DNA of 64,000 nucleotides from Ficedula albicollis (Eukaryota > Chordata > Aves > Passeriformes > Muscicapidae), in the NCBI RefSeq assembly GCF_000247815.1, contig NC_021686.1:4034060-4098059 (forward strand), in the 5' to 3' direction. Made by a program: the position numbers and the translations under genes. Shown piece after piece: positions 43,253 to 55,977 of this stretch; position 1 is the first letter of the stretch; every line of letters starts with the position of its first letter. The notes beneath the pieces are model-generated. The model saw nothing but the letters and a program-made list of their open reading frames with translations, did not search any database and was not told the origin of the DNA.

Positions 43253-46200
43253 TTGGTTAATACTAATGCATTGTTTCATGTCTGTTGAAAGCATCAATTA
43301 AGAATGTAATGTAAATCATAAACCTGAAGCATTGTAAATAAATATTTTTATTTCATTGAACTTGAAATCAAGACAAACTACTGCAATTAGGGCATGCAAC
43401 ATTAGTATCTAATAATTTGCACTTCCATAATGAAATATGCAACTAATGAACTATAGCATTAGTAATTAATGGGAAATTTTCCCAGTTAACCACAAAATAC
43501 AAACCTGCAAGGTGCCTTTTCTTGTGTTCTTTTTTTTTCTTAAGTTTCTTCATCTATAACTTCTGAAGTAGAAATTTATGTAACATGGCTAAAGCACTGC
43601 CTGGAGGCAAACTCCAATTTAATAACTGTACTTATTATTTTGAAATCTATTATTCTGTAAGTCCAAAATAGCAGTTAATTATGTAGCCACTTCATCACTG
43701 TGATCTGTCTCTCCTTCCATTGTCTTCAAGTGACCTTTCCATGTAAGATTTTTATTTATTTTCTGCAAGGCTAAAAGCTCCCAGGTTTGGGAATACCAGG
43801 TGACAAGCAGTACACAGTCTGCTCTCTCTGACCTGCATAATTATGAATTGCTGAATTGCCTTTATCATTCCTAGCAGAGGACCTATAAGTGCATGTAGAA
43901 GTCATTTCCTACGTAGTGAATACTTTTTCCTGCATTTGATCTCCCACCACCATTCTGAAGATCACAATATTGGGATTTAAATGGTAGAGAAATGGCTCAG
44001 CTTTGCTTCTCAAAGAAACATCTGTAGAAAAGTGACCCTTGAATTGTCACAGGAAGAAACCTGTTAAAAGCATACCATGTGTGATTTTTGTAAAGAATAC
44101 ATGGCTATCTGCAGCTAGCCATGTGATGTTTGGGAATGTGAGTTCTGATTCCCAAGCCTGTGTGATGTTTTGCTGTTGCAAGGCTGATGACAGATGGTCA
44201 GGTTGTTTTTCTTTTACCCATGTTTTGTGATACAACTCTGTGTGTTGGGCACAAACAAAATGGTTCTGGTGGAAGACAATTAATAAGGATATTGACCATT
44301 TTGCCAAGAGGGAGAGCATGTTGATTCCTTTGAAATCCTTCAATTTGATATAACCAAATCATAGTCTGTCTCTAAGAAGACTTCTGATGTCTTCAGCCTT
44401 TTTGTTGTTGTTGCCCTTACACAGCTCCATCATCTCCTATTACCTGAAAAACCTGCCTCATTTTTATAAAATTATATTTTATAAATCTTTCTTGTTTTTT
44501 ATTTATTCTCAGTTTATATCTTTATTTACTCTGAGCAGTTTTTTTATTTTTATATATGTTATATGAGACTTACTTCAAACAGTAATCTTCAAAAATATAA
44601 AAAGAAAAAGAAACTGTACATAAGATTTCTCCCAATCCTGTTCTGTCTTTGAGATCTGAATAGAGCACAAAGGGCACACTTTGTTTCAATCTGCAATTGT
44701 CATATGATCAAATTAATTCATGGCAATGCTGTGAAACCAAAACTCTGATATAAAATTACATCCCCTGACATCCTTTGTGTGACATTTCCACCTGAAAACT
44801 GACACTGCAAACTGGAAGTTAACTCACAGTGACCTTTCTGTGCTGGATAACTTTGTCTCATCTTGTCTTTACTATGCTGGGAATGTTTTATTCTTCATCT
44901 CTGGCTGCTTCATTTCTGCTTTATCTCAGTTTATTCTCCCCCTGATGGGGCTGTGATGTGCAGTGTCATTCAATGCAGCAATGCCCTCATTCAGCAGCAG
45001 CTCAGCACCATTTTTGGGGGCTCAAGGTCACCCAGGGTGTCCTGCTGCATTTTCCCTTCTGCAGAGGGAGGTGGCTCGTGGAGAGAATGCTTGTGAGATA
45101 CATCTTGACTTGAAAATGTCTCACTCTGGAGCTGGGAGTGTGGAGGCTTTATGAGAGCTCAGGGTTGATGGCAGTGCATCAGGGCAAGAAGCTGGCAGGT
45201 CAGGAGGGTAGGAGAGTTCCCTGGAGTGCCATGATGTTCCCTAACTTCCTCTTACCTGCTGTGGGGTATGGGCTAGGCAGTAATGCCTTTCCTTTTCTCT
45301 GCTTGCTCTGCAAAATATTTCCTTTTTTTTTTTTTTTTTTTTTTTAGCACCTTCTGTCAGTGGATCTCAAATTACTTTGCAAACAAATTAAAAACACCTA
45401 TGAGGAAAGTACTTACAGTTATATAGCTTGGGTTACATATGGGGAAGTGGAAGTGTGAAGGGCAGATGTAGGCAAGGTTATAAAGGGTATGTGAGGCAAA
45501 ATGAGGAGAAAAAGAAACAGCATTACAAATGTATTTTGCTTTCTCTATTCAACGCTTCTTGCAGGGTTTCGGTTTTTTTAAATTTATTCATAGTGATCAT
45601 ATAAAGATGTTTTTCCTGTAAGTTTAAGGAAATTTTTTTTTTTGAGAAAATATTAATCCAATTTCACTGGAATTAATAAGGGTATCAAATAGTGAGGAGC
45701 ACCATGGAGGGACTAAGTCAACTCCTGGCATCATAGATGTGGATTTGTTACAATACTCTCTTCTTTCATGGTAGTCCCTTTTTCTGCTGTTTAGGGCTCT
45801 TTAGCAGTGAATAGGAATAAGTGTCATTTTTATTCCCTTGTGAAGGCATTGTGCCATCTGCATAATTGTCTAGATTATGAGAGGCATTTTCACTCCCATT
45901 AAAAATTATTTTTTGTTGTGAGGGAAGATCATAGAGTCTAATGAATTGACAGGGAAATGTCTAAACTGTATTTGGGTTTAGATGTAGAGGAATCTAAGGA
46001 AGTTTTGAATGTTAGTGGCCCTTGTGGTGTCTAACAGAGTGAAGAAATGATTCCTGTTAGTCCTGCCTCCTTCCCTGCTGTACAAACAGTGCAGGTGTTG
46101 CTCAAGCATTGCAGGACAGGCCCACACAAAGTGCCGAGGGTTGAGCACAGAATTCAGGAAGCTGGGGGAGTTACCCAGAGGGGGAATAACGAGCAGTGCC

Positions 46201-48012
46201 AGGAATAGCATCCTCCTGTCACAGCACAGCAGATGTTTCCCCTGACACCTCAGCTCATGGAAGTCAGATTTACGTGGCGCTTCTGGAGCCTTGCTGGAAG
46301 AGCTGGAAGTTTCCCCACCTTCCACAAAAGGGTAAAGTTGTCTAAGGTGTGTGTGTGTACGATGTGTGTTGTTTGTTTGTTTATTACCAGAAAAGTTACT
46401 TGAAATTCATGGCTGATTCCTTCACAGTTGTTTGAAATCAAAATCTGTTGCACTTCAGGGATCCTAAAACTCAGAAAGTTGGCTCAAGCCTATAATCTAC
46501 ATTGTTTAGGTAGCATTTATTTTTATTCATACTACTTTTAGGGATATTTTTAAACCAAAGGATTTTTTTCTCCTTTGTCTTAATTTTATGGGTTTTTTTC
46601 AAACAAAACCAACACTTCTGGAAAAACAGGGAGCTGGAAGTTCCCCTGGAACTTAAGGCACTGCATTTATTTATTAGTCTGCCTAATAAATATTGGCAAT
46701 TCTAATCTGAGGAATTGCTCAGAAATACAGTCCATTTCCTGGCACGCAGCTTGACAGAGTGCAAAGTCTTGCTGCAAAGTTTGCTGGTATTTGAATGCTC
46801 ATAATGTCAGCCCTATTACTGCTCTCTTGTTCTCGCTGTCACTGACATGCAATTATGGGATTTCACAACTGAAGTGGTGACAGTTGCTCCTCTGTGTGTG
46901 TGTGTCTGTCTTTCCCCTTAATCCAACTCTATCTAGCAATCTGTAATTTGATAAAGTGGAATTGAAGTGACAGGCGTGACAGAAGTGCCAAAACAATAAT
47001 TTGACCTCCCACTGAAGTGTCAACGTGTTCTGCAGCATGACTTTTACATATGCTGAATACACAGAAGGGACATGGATAGTGCATTTCCTGTGCTGCAATA
47101 CCTGCTAAGGCAGAGTGCTAAAAAAAGCTTTTACTACAGCGTGTCTTTTTGCCAGTGTGTTCCATCTTGAACCATCACATCTCCTATCCCTGTATTAATA
47201 TGTATAAACACGATTGCGCTGCAAATAAAATAGATTTTTATTGGGATAATTTTTTGTTTTCAAATTTTCATTTTGCAGTATTTTGATAGATTTTAAAATT
47301 ATAATTCTGTGGTTGTCTACAGAATTAGTTCTCAGGCTTGATTTTACCTTTTTTTTTTAAATCTCTTCTACCTTGAAATAAATTTTATTAGGTATATGAC
47401 ACATTCCTGCTAATAACTCCTAAAAAGCTCACCAAGTTAGAAAGAACATTCTTTTATATGGATGAATAAAATATTTTATTAGCACTGAAGTAAATGTGTG
47501 CACAAGTTACTTTGACATATATTCATATGTACTGTATCTGCATTGCATACAAGTAATTATGTTTCACTTGGGGACAAGAGAGAGGGCAGGAGACAGAAAT
47601 TGTTTTCTTTTATACTTGGCTAAATGTAAAGTTAAAATATTGAGATTTGGGAGGAAGAGTCAGAGGGGAAAAGGAAAACTGAAGTCCAATTTGATACTAA
47701 TTACCTGTCAAAATTAACTGAAGAATAATTCATGGGACACTCAAGCCTTGCTAAACTTTGTTTGTACATTAGGCCATTAAGTTTTCAACAGTTGTAAAAA
47801 CAGAGGGAAATTGGCTTTTGAAGTCAGATAAAAAAGGGAAAACCCCACAGATCTATAAATATCAGTGTGCTGTGAATGGGAACATGTCTTGGATCTTGTC
47901 TGTGTTTGTGAAGCAATAAAACTTCACAGCAGTGGGAGACTGCAACTTTTGCTACTGTGGTGGAAACATTTCCTTTTAAAAGGTTTTGAGTGGTTGAAAA
48001 TTTGGTTTTCAG
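43253..48012. other. Unique AT-rich DNA, possible conserved noncoding stretch at 43260-43500
   Basis: No gene is supported. 43260-43500 is AT-rich, repeat-free and dense in TAAT/ATTA cores (for example TAGTAATTAATGG). That would fit a homeodomain-bound enhancer, but the idea is untested. A (GT)n stretch lies at 46347-46358 and a poly-T at 45323-45347. A GTAAGAGG donor on the minus strand near 45250 lacks a credible acceptor. Confidence 0.45.
45323..45347. repeat. Poly-T run (25 bases)
   Basis: Uninterrupted T on + between ATTTCC and AGCACC. The adjacent sequence does not look like a SINE or processed transcript on the minus strand, so I leave it as a simple repeat. Confidence 0.9.
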
Positions 48013-48102
48013 CTTTTCATAACCCAGACCCCACAGTGTGGGGTTTTATGTTGTTTACATATAAACCAGAGAGTTTTATGGTCATTGATACGTTAGAGAA
48101 AA
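48013..48102 (+). CDS. Candidate 90-bp exon, unidentified gene
   Basis: It is bounded by TTTGGTTTTCAG on the left and GTAAGTTTCC on the right. It is 90 bases long and open in one frame (phase 1 at both ends). The frame reads FHNPDPTVWGFMLFTYKPES and then FMVIDTLEK. The balanced composition is unlike most noncoding frames in this AT-rich window. The acceptor tract is short but clean and the donor is consensus. I cannot name a family. Its phase does not directly match the phase-0 candidates at 41615 and 58567, so missing exons, a different gene or chance are all possible. Confidence 0.33.
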
Positions 48103-51100
48103 GTAAGTTTCCAGTTGGCATTTCCTTCTCTTTTTTTCTTGTTTTTTAAAATAAAGATGTGAGAGATTTGATAAAGAAGGACTGAGTTGAGAACATGTAC
48201 CCATTTGCAGGTATTTTTGTGGTCACCGGGTGTTTTTGGACCTGGTGTAGAGAGCACTGAAAGGGGAGGGAGGCTGGTATGAGAAAATGATCGCTGTACA
48301 GACAGAAGAGTCCCAGGTTGGGGCCTTTTCTTTCATTTAACTTATTGCCAACCTGTGCTCAGGCATGGAGATGTTTTGTTCCTACGTTTTAATTTTCCTC
48401 TCAGTAAGGAAAATAGCCACTGACGGGACTGTGTCCCTGAACTATCCTTAAAGAGCCCTGTTGGTGAGGTAGAAATCCAGAGATTATGTATTTCTCCAGA
48501 TAAAAAGGAATGGAAATGTGAGTTCTCTTATGATTTATTGAGTCCTTGTAGTAGAGCTCCTGTTGAGATGAGCCCACCAATATGCTGATATGGAGGAGGC
48601 TGCAGTTGCTCTCTTTATTTAAACCAGACAAATGTTCTGATCTCAGGCTGCTTCCCTGTGGTGTAAAAGTTGTGTAGTCCTGTGTATTCTCCACTGAAAC
48701 TATTGTATAGAAAACTTGGAAACAGCACTTGAGATTTGTGAGAAGAACTTGATGCAGGCCACTGCTCTAAATCATGAAATGGAGAAAGATAAATAACATT
48801 CTTTCTGTATCAAATACTGTATCTCTATGGAAAGTTTAAATTCTGATACTGAAAATTCGAGTCCTTCTAGGAATGGAACCAGTGGTTGTATTTTTGCATT
48901 TGTTCTCCTTTATCACCAGAATAAAAATTATTCTTATGGAAATATTTAGGAATATTAAGTATTAAAAATTCTCATTTGTTTCTTCTACTCCATGTCTTCA
49001 GCATAACTATGGATGGAAGCAGAGGCTGTGCAGTGACCCTCTGTGCCTCTGGGTACAATTCTGTGCCTGCAGCAACATCTGAGCCTGTTGGACAGGCATG
49101 GAATCCTACACAGGAATGCTTGGCTCCAGAGGCTCTGGGATTCCTTTTCTCTGTTAACCCCCTCTGTTGGTACTCAGGTATTGACCAGGAATTGGTTCAT
49201 TCTGGGGATTCTTTTTGGGCATTGAGACTCTCTGGAAACAGTGATTCATACAGAAGTATTGCTTATGCTTAACAGCACTGCCACAGTGATGTAGGAGGGA
49301 CAGAATGTCACCCCCAGGTTTTGACACTGTGATGAGGCAGTTACAGCTGACAGTGGGGGGTTGGAGAGGCACAGGAAAGGTAAAAGCAAGAAAATTCATG
49401 GGTTGGGACAAAGGCAGTTCATTAAGTGAAGAGACAAAAAGCCCAACCAAACCCTGGGAGATGCAGAGGAAGTCTCCAGCTGCTGAAAGTTTCCAGGAGA
49501 GGACTCCTCTGGTCAGTGTGGGAGTGATGCTTTGATGAGCCAGCACCTTTTGTTCATACACAGTGTGAGTTCATCTGTAGGATTAGTTTATTTTTAGTAG
49601 AAAGGAGCCCATAACTCTTTGAGCTGCCTGCCTTCACTGTGCATATTCCAGCACCTCCTTGGGCAGTGGAGGGCACATTTCCACACTGCTAATGGATGGG
49701 GACAGCCTCATGGCATTTGTGTGTGAAAGCAGATCTCTTCTCTCATCTTGGCATAAATTGATCAGATGGCTTTCCAGGAGCACATGCATGGCAAGATTAT
49801 CAGTGGCAGATTGTTTTCAGCATATTTGAAGGGGACAGACTGGATCAGATGATTGTTTTGTTTGCCAAATTAATATCTGGGATGTAATCCAACCTGATTA
49901 ACAGCATGGATGTGATTGGATCAGGAAAGGGTAAGCAGGCATTTGGAAGGTGTTTTATAACTGCTGGCTCTGTTACTTCCCCAGTAGCTTGAACACGTGC
50001 AATAATATGCTTCTGTCCAGTAATCCAATTCATTTCTCATTGATTCCAGTTTGCCTTTTTATGTTGTCTTGCATCTCTTGCCAGGTAAATCTTTTCTCTG
50101 TAGCAATAGATGGCTTTTTCTGGCTGCCTGGTTTGGGCAGTTAGATCAAAACTTCCTAATTCCATTATTTCATAACTGATTTCTTCAGCAATGATGCACA
50201 GTGTCTTTTTCTCTAATGAGGCCTGTTATTATAAGAGCATTTACATTTAAATATATATATCCATATTTAGAAACCTGAATATTTATGCATGTTTCTCAGC
50301 ATTGTTGAGGATTTTTATATAAGAAGTAAAATAAGGGTTAATGGATTCTTTTTTCCCCCTGATTTTTCTTACAGCAGTATTTTTTATTGTCGTTCAATTT
50401 GATGGATGAGACAGAGACCATGGTTTATATATAAGCCATGTGCTTTCCAGATTAGATTGATGTAATCATAGCAGTTTTGCACAGTTCAGCTAAAAATTAG
50501 TTCTTCTTGATCAAGGTCAGGAAAATCCAGGGATTCTGCCATTTATCTCATCTCTTCAGTACTGGAATAGGACACCCAGGGCAAAATTAAAAGGACTGGT
50601 GTACAGACATGTCATACTTGCTGTCTCACAACTGCTTTTAAAAGATCAGGAATTATTTTTGAAAAAAATACAACATAAATATTGAAAAAAGAATGCTGAA
50701 TATTCAAGGCCTAAAGTAAGGCTTCTTTTATCCTCCCTTTTATCCCTCCCTATCAGGCTAATGTACAAAAGAAAGTTAATTTAGCTTTCTTTTCCTAGCT
50801 AATGGCAATATGCAAACCATGCAAGGGGCAAATATTTTGACTTCAAAACAAACAATGCCATTTAAAAAGAACTCTGATCTCTGTTACTGTCTTTCACTTT
50901 CAAGACTTGATAAAAGTTGAAGGCTAAGGAACAGATCAAGTTTATTATGTGTGTGAATTGTCTGAAATCCAGCAGGGAATGTCTGTTTCCTCAGATTTGT
51001 CTGATGTGTTTCCTAAAACTTTGGCTTGCTGTGGCCTTTTGCTAAACAGGTAAGTGGTTAATGATTAATATAAGACAAAATTGGGTTGGGTTTATATCTG

Positions 51101-52164
51101 CTTTGATACCTTTTCACTGCTGCTGCAGATGCAAAGTACTGACTCAGTTTATTTCTAACTGACATTGGGATGAAATTTCTCATGATGGTATTTGAGTAGT
51201 TTTGGAAAGTTTCAACACCTGAAGAACTTTGCCCTTCTGTGTAGGTTATATTCTATAAAATGCCTTTGAAGAACTGTGATGCACTGTTGATTGAAATGTA
51301 ATGAATTTTGAATCTTTGCTACAGAGTCTAAGCAAAAAAACCCCACAAAAGGTAAATTGAAAACCTTTAGAATCTGCATTGCATCAAATCTGTGAGAGTA
51401 TTACAATTCAATAGCATGCAGAAAAGTAATGCTCCATCTCTCCATACAGCTTCATGTGTATCAAAGTCTCCTTAAAACTGTCTGTCAGATAAAGAACATT
51501 ATTAATTAAGAACATGTATTAATTGTTTCAATTCTGTGAAGTACCAAGTTCTCACTAATTTAGTGACTGAGTTTTGTGTATTAATCTCTTCTTTTTCCAC
51601 CTATAGTGCAGTCTTGGTTTTTAATTTTTTATGTTTTAGTCCACAATGTTGATGTGGTAATTTCCCTATGTATTTTATTATAAAGGATTAAGTAATTTCA
51701 TATAATCACAGATAATGTGATGTACAAATTATTTTTTTCTGCAACTCATTCTAGGGAGACATTTAAATGTGCAAACCTGTTTTCTGTTTCCATGTAGTTA
51801 TAGAGCCCTCCCTGATTTGATGCTTGAATTATATAACACAATACCTATGTTTTTTTAAAATGTTGCTCCAGCTAGTGGACTTTACTGAATCTGCCTTGAC
51901 GCTGTATTTTCATTTCTTTGGGATGCTTGGAAATAGAGCTTGTTGTTGTGAGTTTTCCCAGGGCCACATGCATCGTGTCCTGGGGATTTTTATCCTATCT
52001 ACCTGCATTTTAGGACCAGACTGATGATCTTAACAGTCCTTAATTACCAAAAAAATCTCTCTGTTACTTTTATTTGAGCTTTGTCTAAAACATCACTCAA
52101 GTTGGATTTGCTTACCCCTAAAGTTGGTTAGCTGTAGATGCTCTAATAATCATTATAAGAAAGA
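48103..52164. other. Unique AT-rich DNA
   Basis: No gene is supported. 50995-51049 (55 bases) lies between TCTGTTTCCTCAG and GTAAGTGG. Its open frame is short and phase-shifting, so I do not list it as a CDS. 50200-51300 is repeat-free and AT-rich and could hold conserved noncoding sequence. Confidence 0.45.
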
Positions 52165-52266
52165 GAATGTTTTGGTTGGTTGTTTTTTTTTTTTTCCCCT
52201 GGCATAGTGAAGCTCGAATGTTTTGGTTGGTTGGTTTTTTTTTTTTCCCCTGGCATAGTGAAGCTC
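52165..52266. repeat. 51-bp segment tandemly duplicated (2 copies)
   Basis: The unit begins GAATGTTTTGGTTGGTTG, passes a T-run and CCCCTGGCATAGTG, and ends AAGCTC. The copies differ by one G/T within the TTG stretch. Confidence 0.9.
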
Positions 52267-55200
52267 AGAGTAGATGATATGTACCTGGTTTAAATGTTAC
52301 AAGATATGTAGTTCAAAATATGTTGTTATTGTTATTGAAGTCCCTTAATTAATGAAGTACCACTTTGTGCATTTGCTTTTAAAGTCTGCAATTATAAACT
52401 ATTTAGTAATGGTTTTCAAATTACATAGTTTAACTTAAAGTTTAAACTAATAACTCTATTGAAAAAATAATAACAAGACAAGCATGATTTGTATACGTGG
52501 CATTTTTAGCCATAGTTTTAGGCAGTTTGTTTGAATACTCTGCTCTCAGATTCTGGCTGTGCTTGAGAATCACATTTTCATTTATGCATTCAATGCTTCT
52601 CCATGTAAATATTACAACTCCCCTCAGTACCATGTGTTTTACAAATGTGCCGAGTAGCAAGGCTTGTTCTTGTTTTACATTTAAATATTTAGCTGGCTGC
52701 ATTTCCCCACCCCATGGTGATATAACTTCCATAGCCAGACGATGGCACTGTAGGCTAAAGAGAAAACACCTGCCAGTAAATCCTGCCTCCTTTTTCAGTG
52801 GAATAGGTGTTGGGTTTATTCCTCAACGACTTCATTTCATAATAACTTTGGAGTTATTTTAAGGCCTGTTCATCCTCAGCAGAAGCCATGGTCTGGGTTC
52901 TCCATTATTGTACTGTCACTACAGCTCTTCTGGGTGTTCATTTGACTTGGTTTAGATCTGATACAACCCAAAATAATAATTGTTTCTACTGCCTGTGTTT
53001 TATTTATTCTTTAATGTGGTGAATGCTCTCGCCACTAAAACTATTTTTGTGTTTTGCACAACAAAATTAATAAAAAAGGGCTTCTCTCAGACCATGCTTC
53101 TTCTTTCTACTTATTTTCTTCACTGTTGTTTGTTGAATGTAGTAAAAAATTGGAGCATTCCAATGGCTACATCTCTGTAATTAATTAAAAGAGTTGGAAC
53201 CATAGTTCCATGTTTATTTGTTGCATCAAATCCTTGTGTGTGGCAGCAGCTGCCCTTACTCTGATTCACACAAGAACCAGGAAATGAAGAGATTAAATTG
53301 ACTTAAGGCATTATAAAATGCAGTTTACTTTTCATGCTGGCCTCTGGAAATTAGTCCTAAACGCTATTTTTTTACATTTCAGCCTAAAATGAGAGCAGTT
53401 TTTGTGACCAAGTGGTCTGTGACAGAAGCCTCAGTGCTTTTCTTTTACTCTTTCACCTCCCTCCTCCTTTTCTCCCTGAACTCTTGATGCCATTTAGGCA
53501 TTATTTGCATTAGATTATTTTATTAGAGGGAGAGGATTACTGCTGGATTTATGTATCTTGATAAGGATTTTCTTTTTATTTATTTATTTCTGTTCATAAT
53601 GAGCAAAGAGAAGCTGGGGTAGCCAATTCTCAAAGCAGGAATGTGAATGATATAACACAAAACCAGCTTGAAGGATTTGGTGATAAGTAGGTGAATTGTT
53701 CTGGGATGATGCTTTTGAAAACAGAGTTTATTTTATTTATTTTTGTAATAGTCATGATGAGATTCTTTCATAAAAGCAATTCTATTAATTTGTTCAAACC
53801 ACAAGTGAATACATTACTAAACTGAAAGGTACTCCTCAACCCCCCCATCTCTAAAGCTTTTGATTTTGCTCAGACTTGCTTTGCTCTTTAATATGATTGT
53901 TATGCTTAAGTGTATCTATCTGAGCAGGTTTATTACCTGCAATAGTGGGGCTTATTTATTTATTTTAACTTATTGCTGTGTGTGGGATTTCCAAACAACT
54001 TGGGTTTTCACAGCAAGGTTGCTGTTACAACATTGTTCACAAAAGACATTTGCACATGAGTCCCTAAGGGAAGGGCTAATACACAATGCTTGACATTTAT
54101 ATAAGGGAGGGTGAAATTAGCAGTGGATTCTTTTACTCTGGAAGTGCCATGTGAAACTCCTGGGGATAAAGCAGAGAGCCACAGCTATTAACTTGCCTTT
54201 TGCAGCCAGTCGATGAAAGCCTGACTGGTGTGGCCTGCAGGGCCCAGCAAGGACCTGGCTGCTTAGCCAGGCATTTATTTACAGCATCTGGGGGAGCTGA
54301 AGGGGATTTTTTGACTGGCAAGATTAATAGCAGGTGGGAGGGCATAAGTGCCATGCCTGTGTGTAGGGAAAGCTGCCTATTTTTTTTAATTTTTTTTTTT
54401 TCCCTGCACTGCTGGTATGATAACGTGCATTGTTTCACAGAGTGCTGATCTCCCACACTTGCCAAGGCAATTCATGTGCCACAGAAGCACATTCCAAGCC
54501 TAAGCTCAGTTGCCATTGCCGGCACTTTTTGTCAGAATTGTCAGCTCTGGTGTTATAACTGTTAACACACAGCCATTTTTAGTCTATGGAGAGGGGAATT
54601 CTGGTCGTTGGACACATTGATGACCTCCGACTGCACTCTGGACACAACTGAACAATCAGTTCTTACAGAAATTGGAAGCTTTACTTGGTTCAGCTAATTT
54701 TGTGCTCACAGTAGTCCCTGTGTGGTTCAAGTTAACTGGAGCAGCTTTTATGTCTGCCTGTCTAGAGATCTGATTAACCCAATTGGACCTGTGATTCTGG
54801 CCTTGGAAATCTAAAAACTTGTGCAACAAAGGTCAGAATTTGCAAATTCTGTGATGAAGTTTGCCTTGGTTGTTGGGGTCTTGTGGTGGATTTTTAATTT
54901 GTTTTTTTCTTTTTTGTTTGGTTTTGATTTTTTGTCTGTTTGTTTTTTATTTCTTTTTAAAAATTCCTTTTACTAGGTTTTCTAATCTTTATTTTCTCAG
55001 TAGGTAATGTAAAGTGTTTGGTACATAATGTTGTTTATTCAGAGTTTCTACTTATTGCTTTTGGCTCCTCAGGCTGATTTTTATTTTTCATTTGTATTTA
55101 AGAATCTCTTAAAAAGTTAGGCTTAATTCAGTATGTGTCATCCCTTTTGTAACAGTGCTCCTCCAAGGAATATGATACATGTTTATGGTATTTTGTAATT

Positions 55201-55854
55201 ATTCAATAAACTGTTTAAGGTTTAATGAAGTTGAAATCAACGGGCAGTGACATTTTAATATGGATTCAGTGCATAAGAAATTTGGGTGTCTGGATGTTGC
55301 ATTTTGAATATGTTACTGAGCTGAGCTGGGAGTGGAGGTGTGCACTGTGGAGTTACCATTTACAGCTTTTAACTAAATTATTCTTAATTGCATGTCTATT
55401 AGTATAGTGAGTACTTGGGAATCCTGAAAGATCTTCCACATGAATAAGTCATCCAGTGGTAATAAATATTTACCTGTCATGAAGTGGGAAATTAGAAAAA
55501 TAAACAACCTGACAGAGATTCAGTGTTACATGAGGGAGTTTATCTTGTAGAAAAATAAATAAACTGTATCTTACTAGGGCTTATTTTCTAACTTAGTATT
55601 TCATGCTAAGAGCTAGTCAGTGAAAAGATGTTCCTAAAATATCTCACCACTTTTTATTTTAGTAATTAAAACAGTTTAATTCCTTTTGAAAGTACTGGAA
55701 TGACTGTACAGTGCGAGGGCTGGATATTGCCTGAAGGGAACTAATTACCTGGTTGGTGGCTAGGCTGGAGAATTTGGCTGTTTGAGGAAGAATTCCTGTT
55801 CTGCTCTACTTTGGACAAGTCTTTAGTGTCTCTCTGCCTCCCCTGGCTCAGGTT
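52267..55854. other. Unique noncoding DNA
   Basis: I see no gene or array. Open frames at 52442-52862 overlap on both strands without splice support. TTTATTTATT stretches occur near 53570-53590 and 53950-53970. Confidence 0.5.
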
Positions 55855-55977
55855 CCTGTGGCTGCCCCAGGGCCAGGCTGGACACTGGGACAGTGGGAGG
55901 TGCCCCTGCCATGGATGGGGTGAAACTGGATGGGCTTTAAGGTCCCTTCCAGCCCAAACCATTCTGGGATTCCACGA
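55855..55977 (+). mobile_element. CR1 LINE, 3'-terminal fragment
   Basis: GGCTGCCCCAGGGCCAGGCT, GGAGGTGCCCCTGCCATGG, GGATGGGCTTTAAGGTCCC and TTCCAGCCCAAACCATTCTG, then GGATTCCACGA, follow the order of the CR1 3' end on the plus strand. The last bases are a degenerate form of the terminal octamer repeat that CR1 has in place of a poly-A tail. It is severely 5'-truncated and has no coding capacity. Confidence 0.92.

Noticed and set aside
50995..51049. 55-bp segment between TCCTCAG and GTAAGTGG
   Set aside because: Splice sites look good, but the one open frame is short and would shift phase. Not enough to call a CDS.
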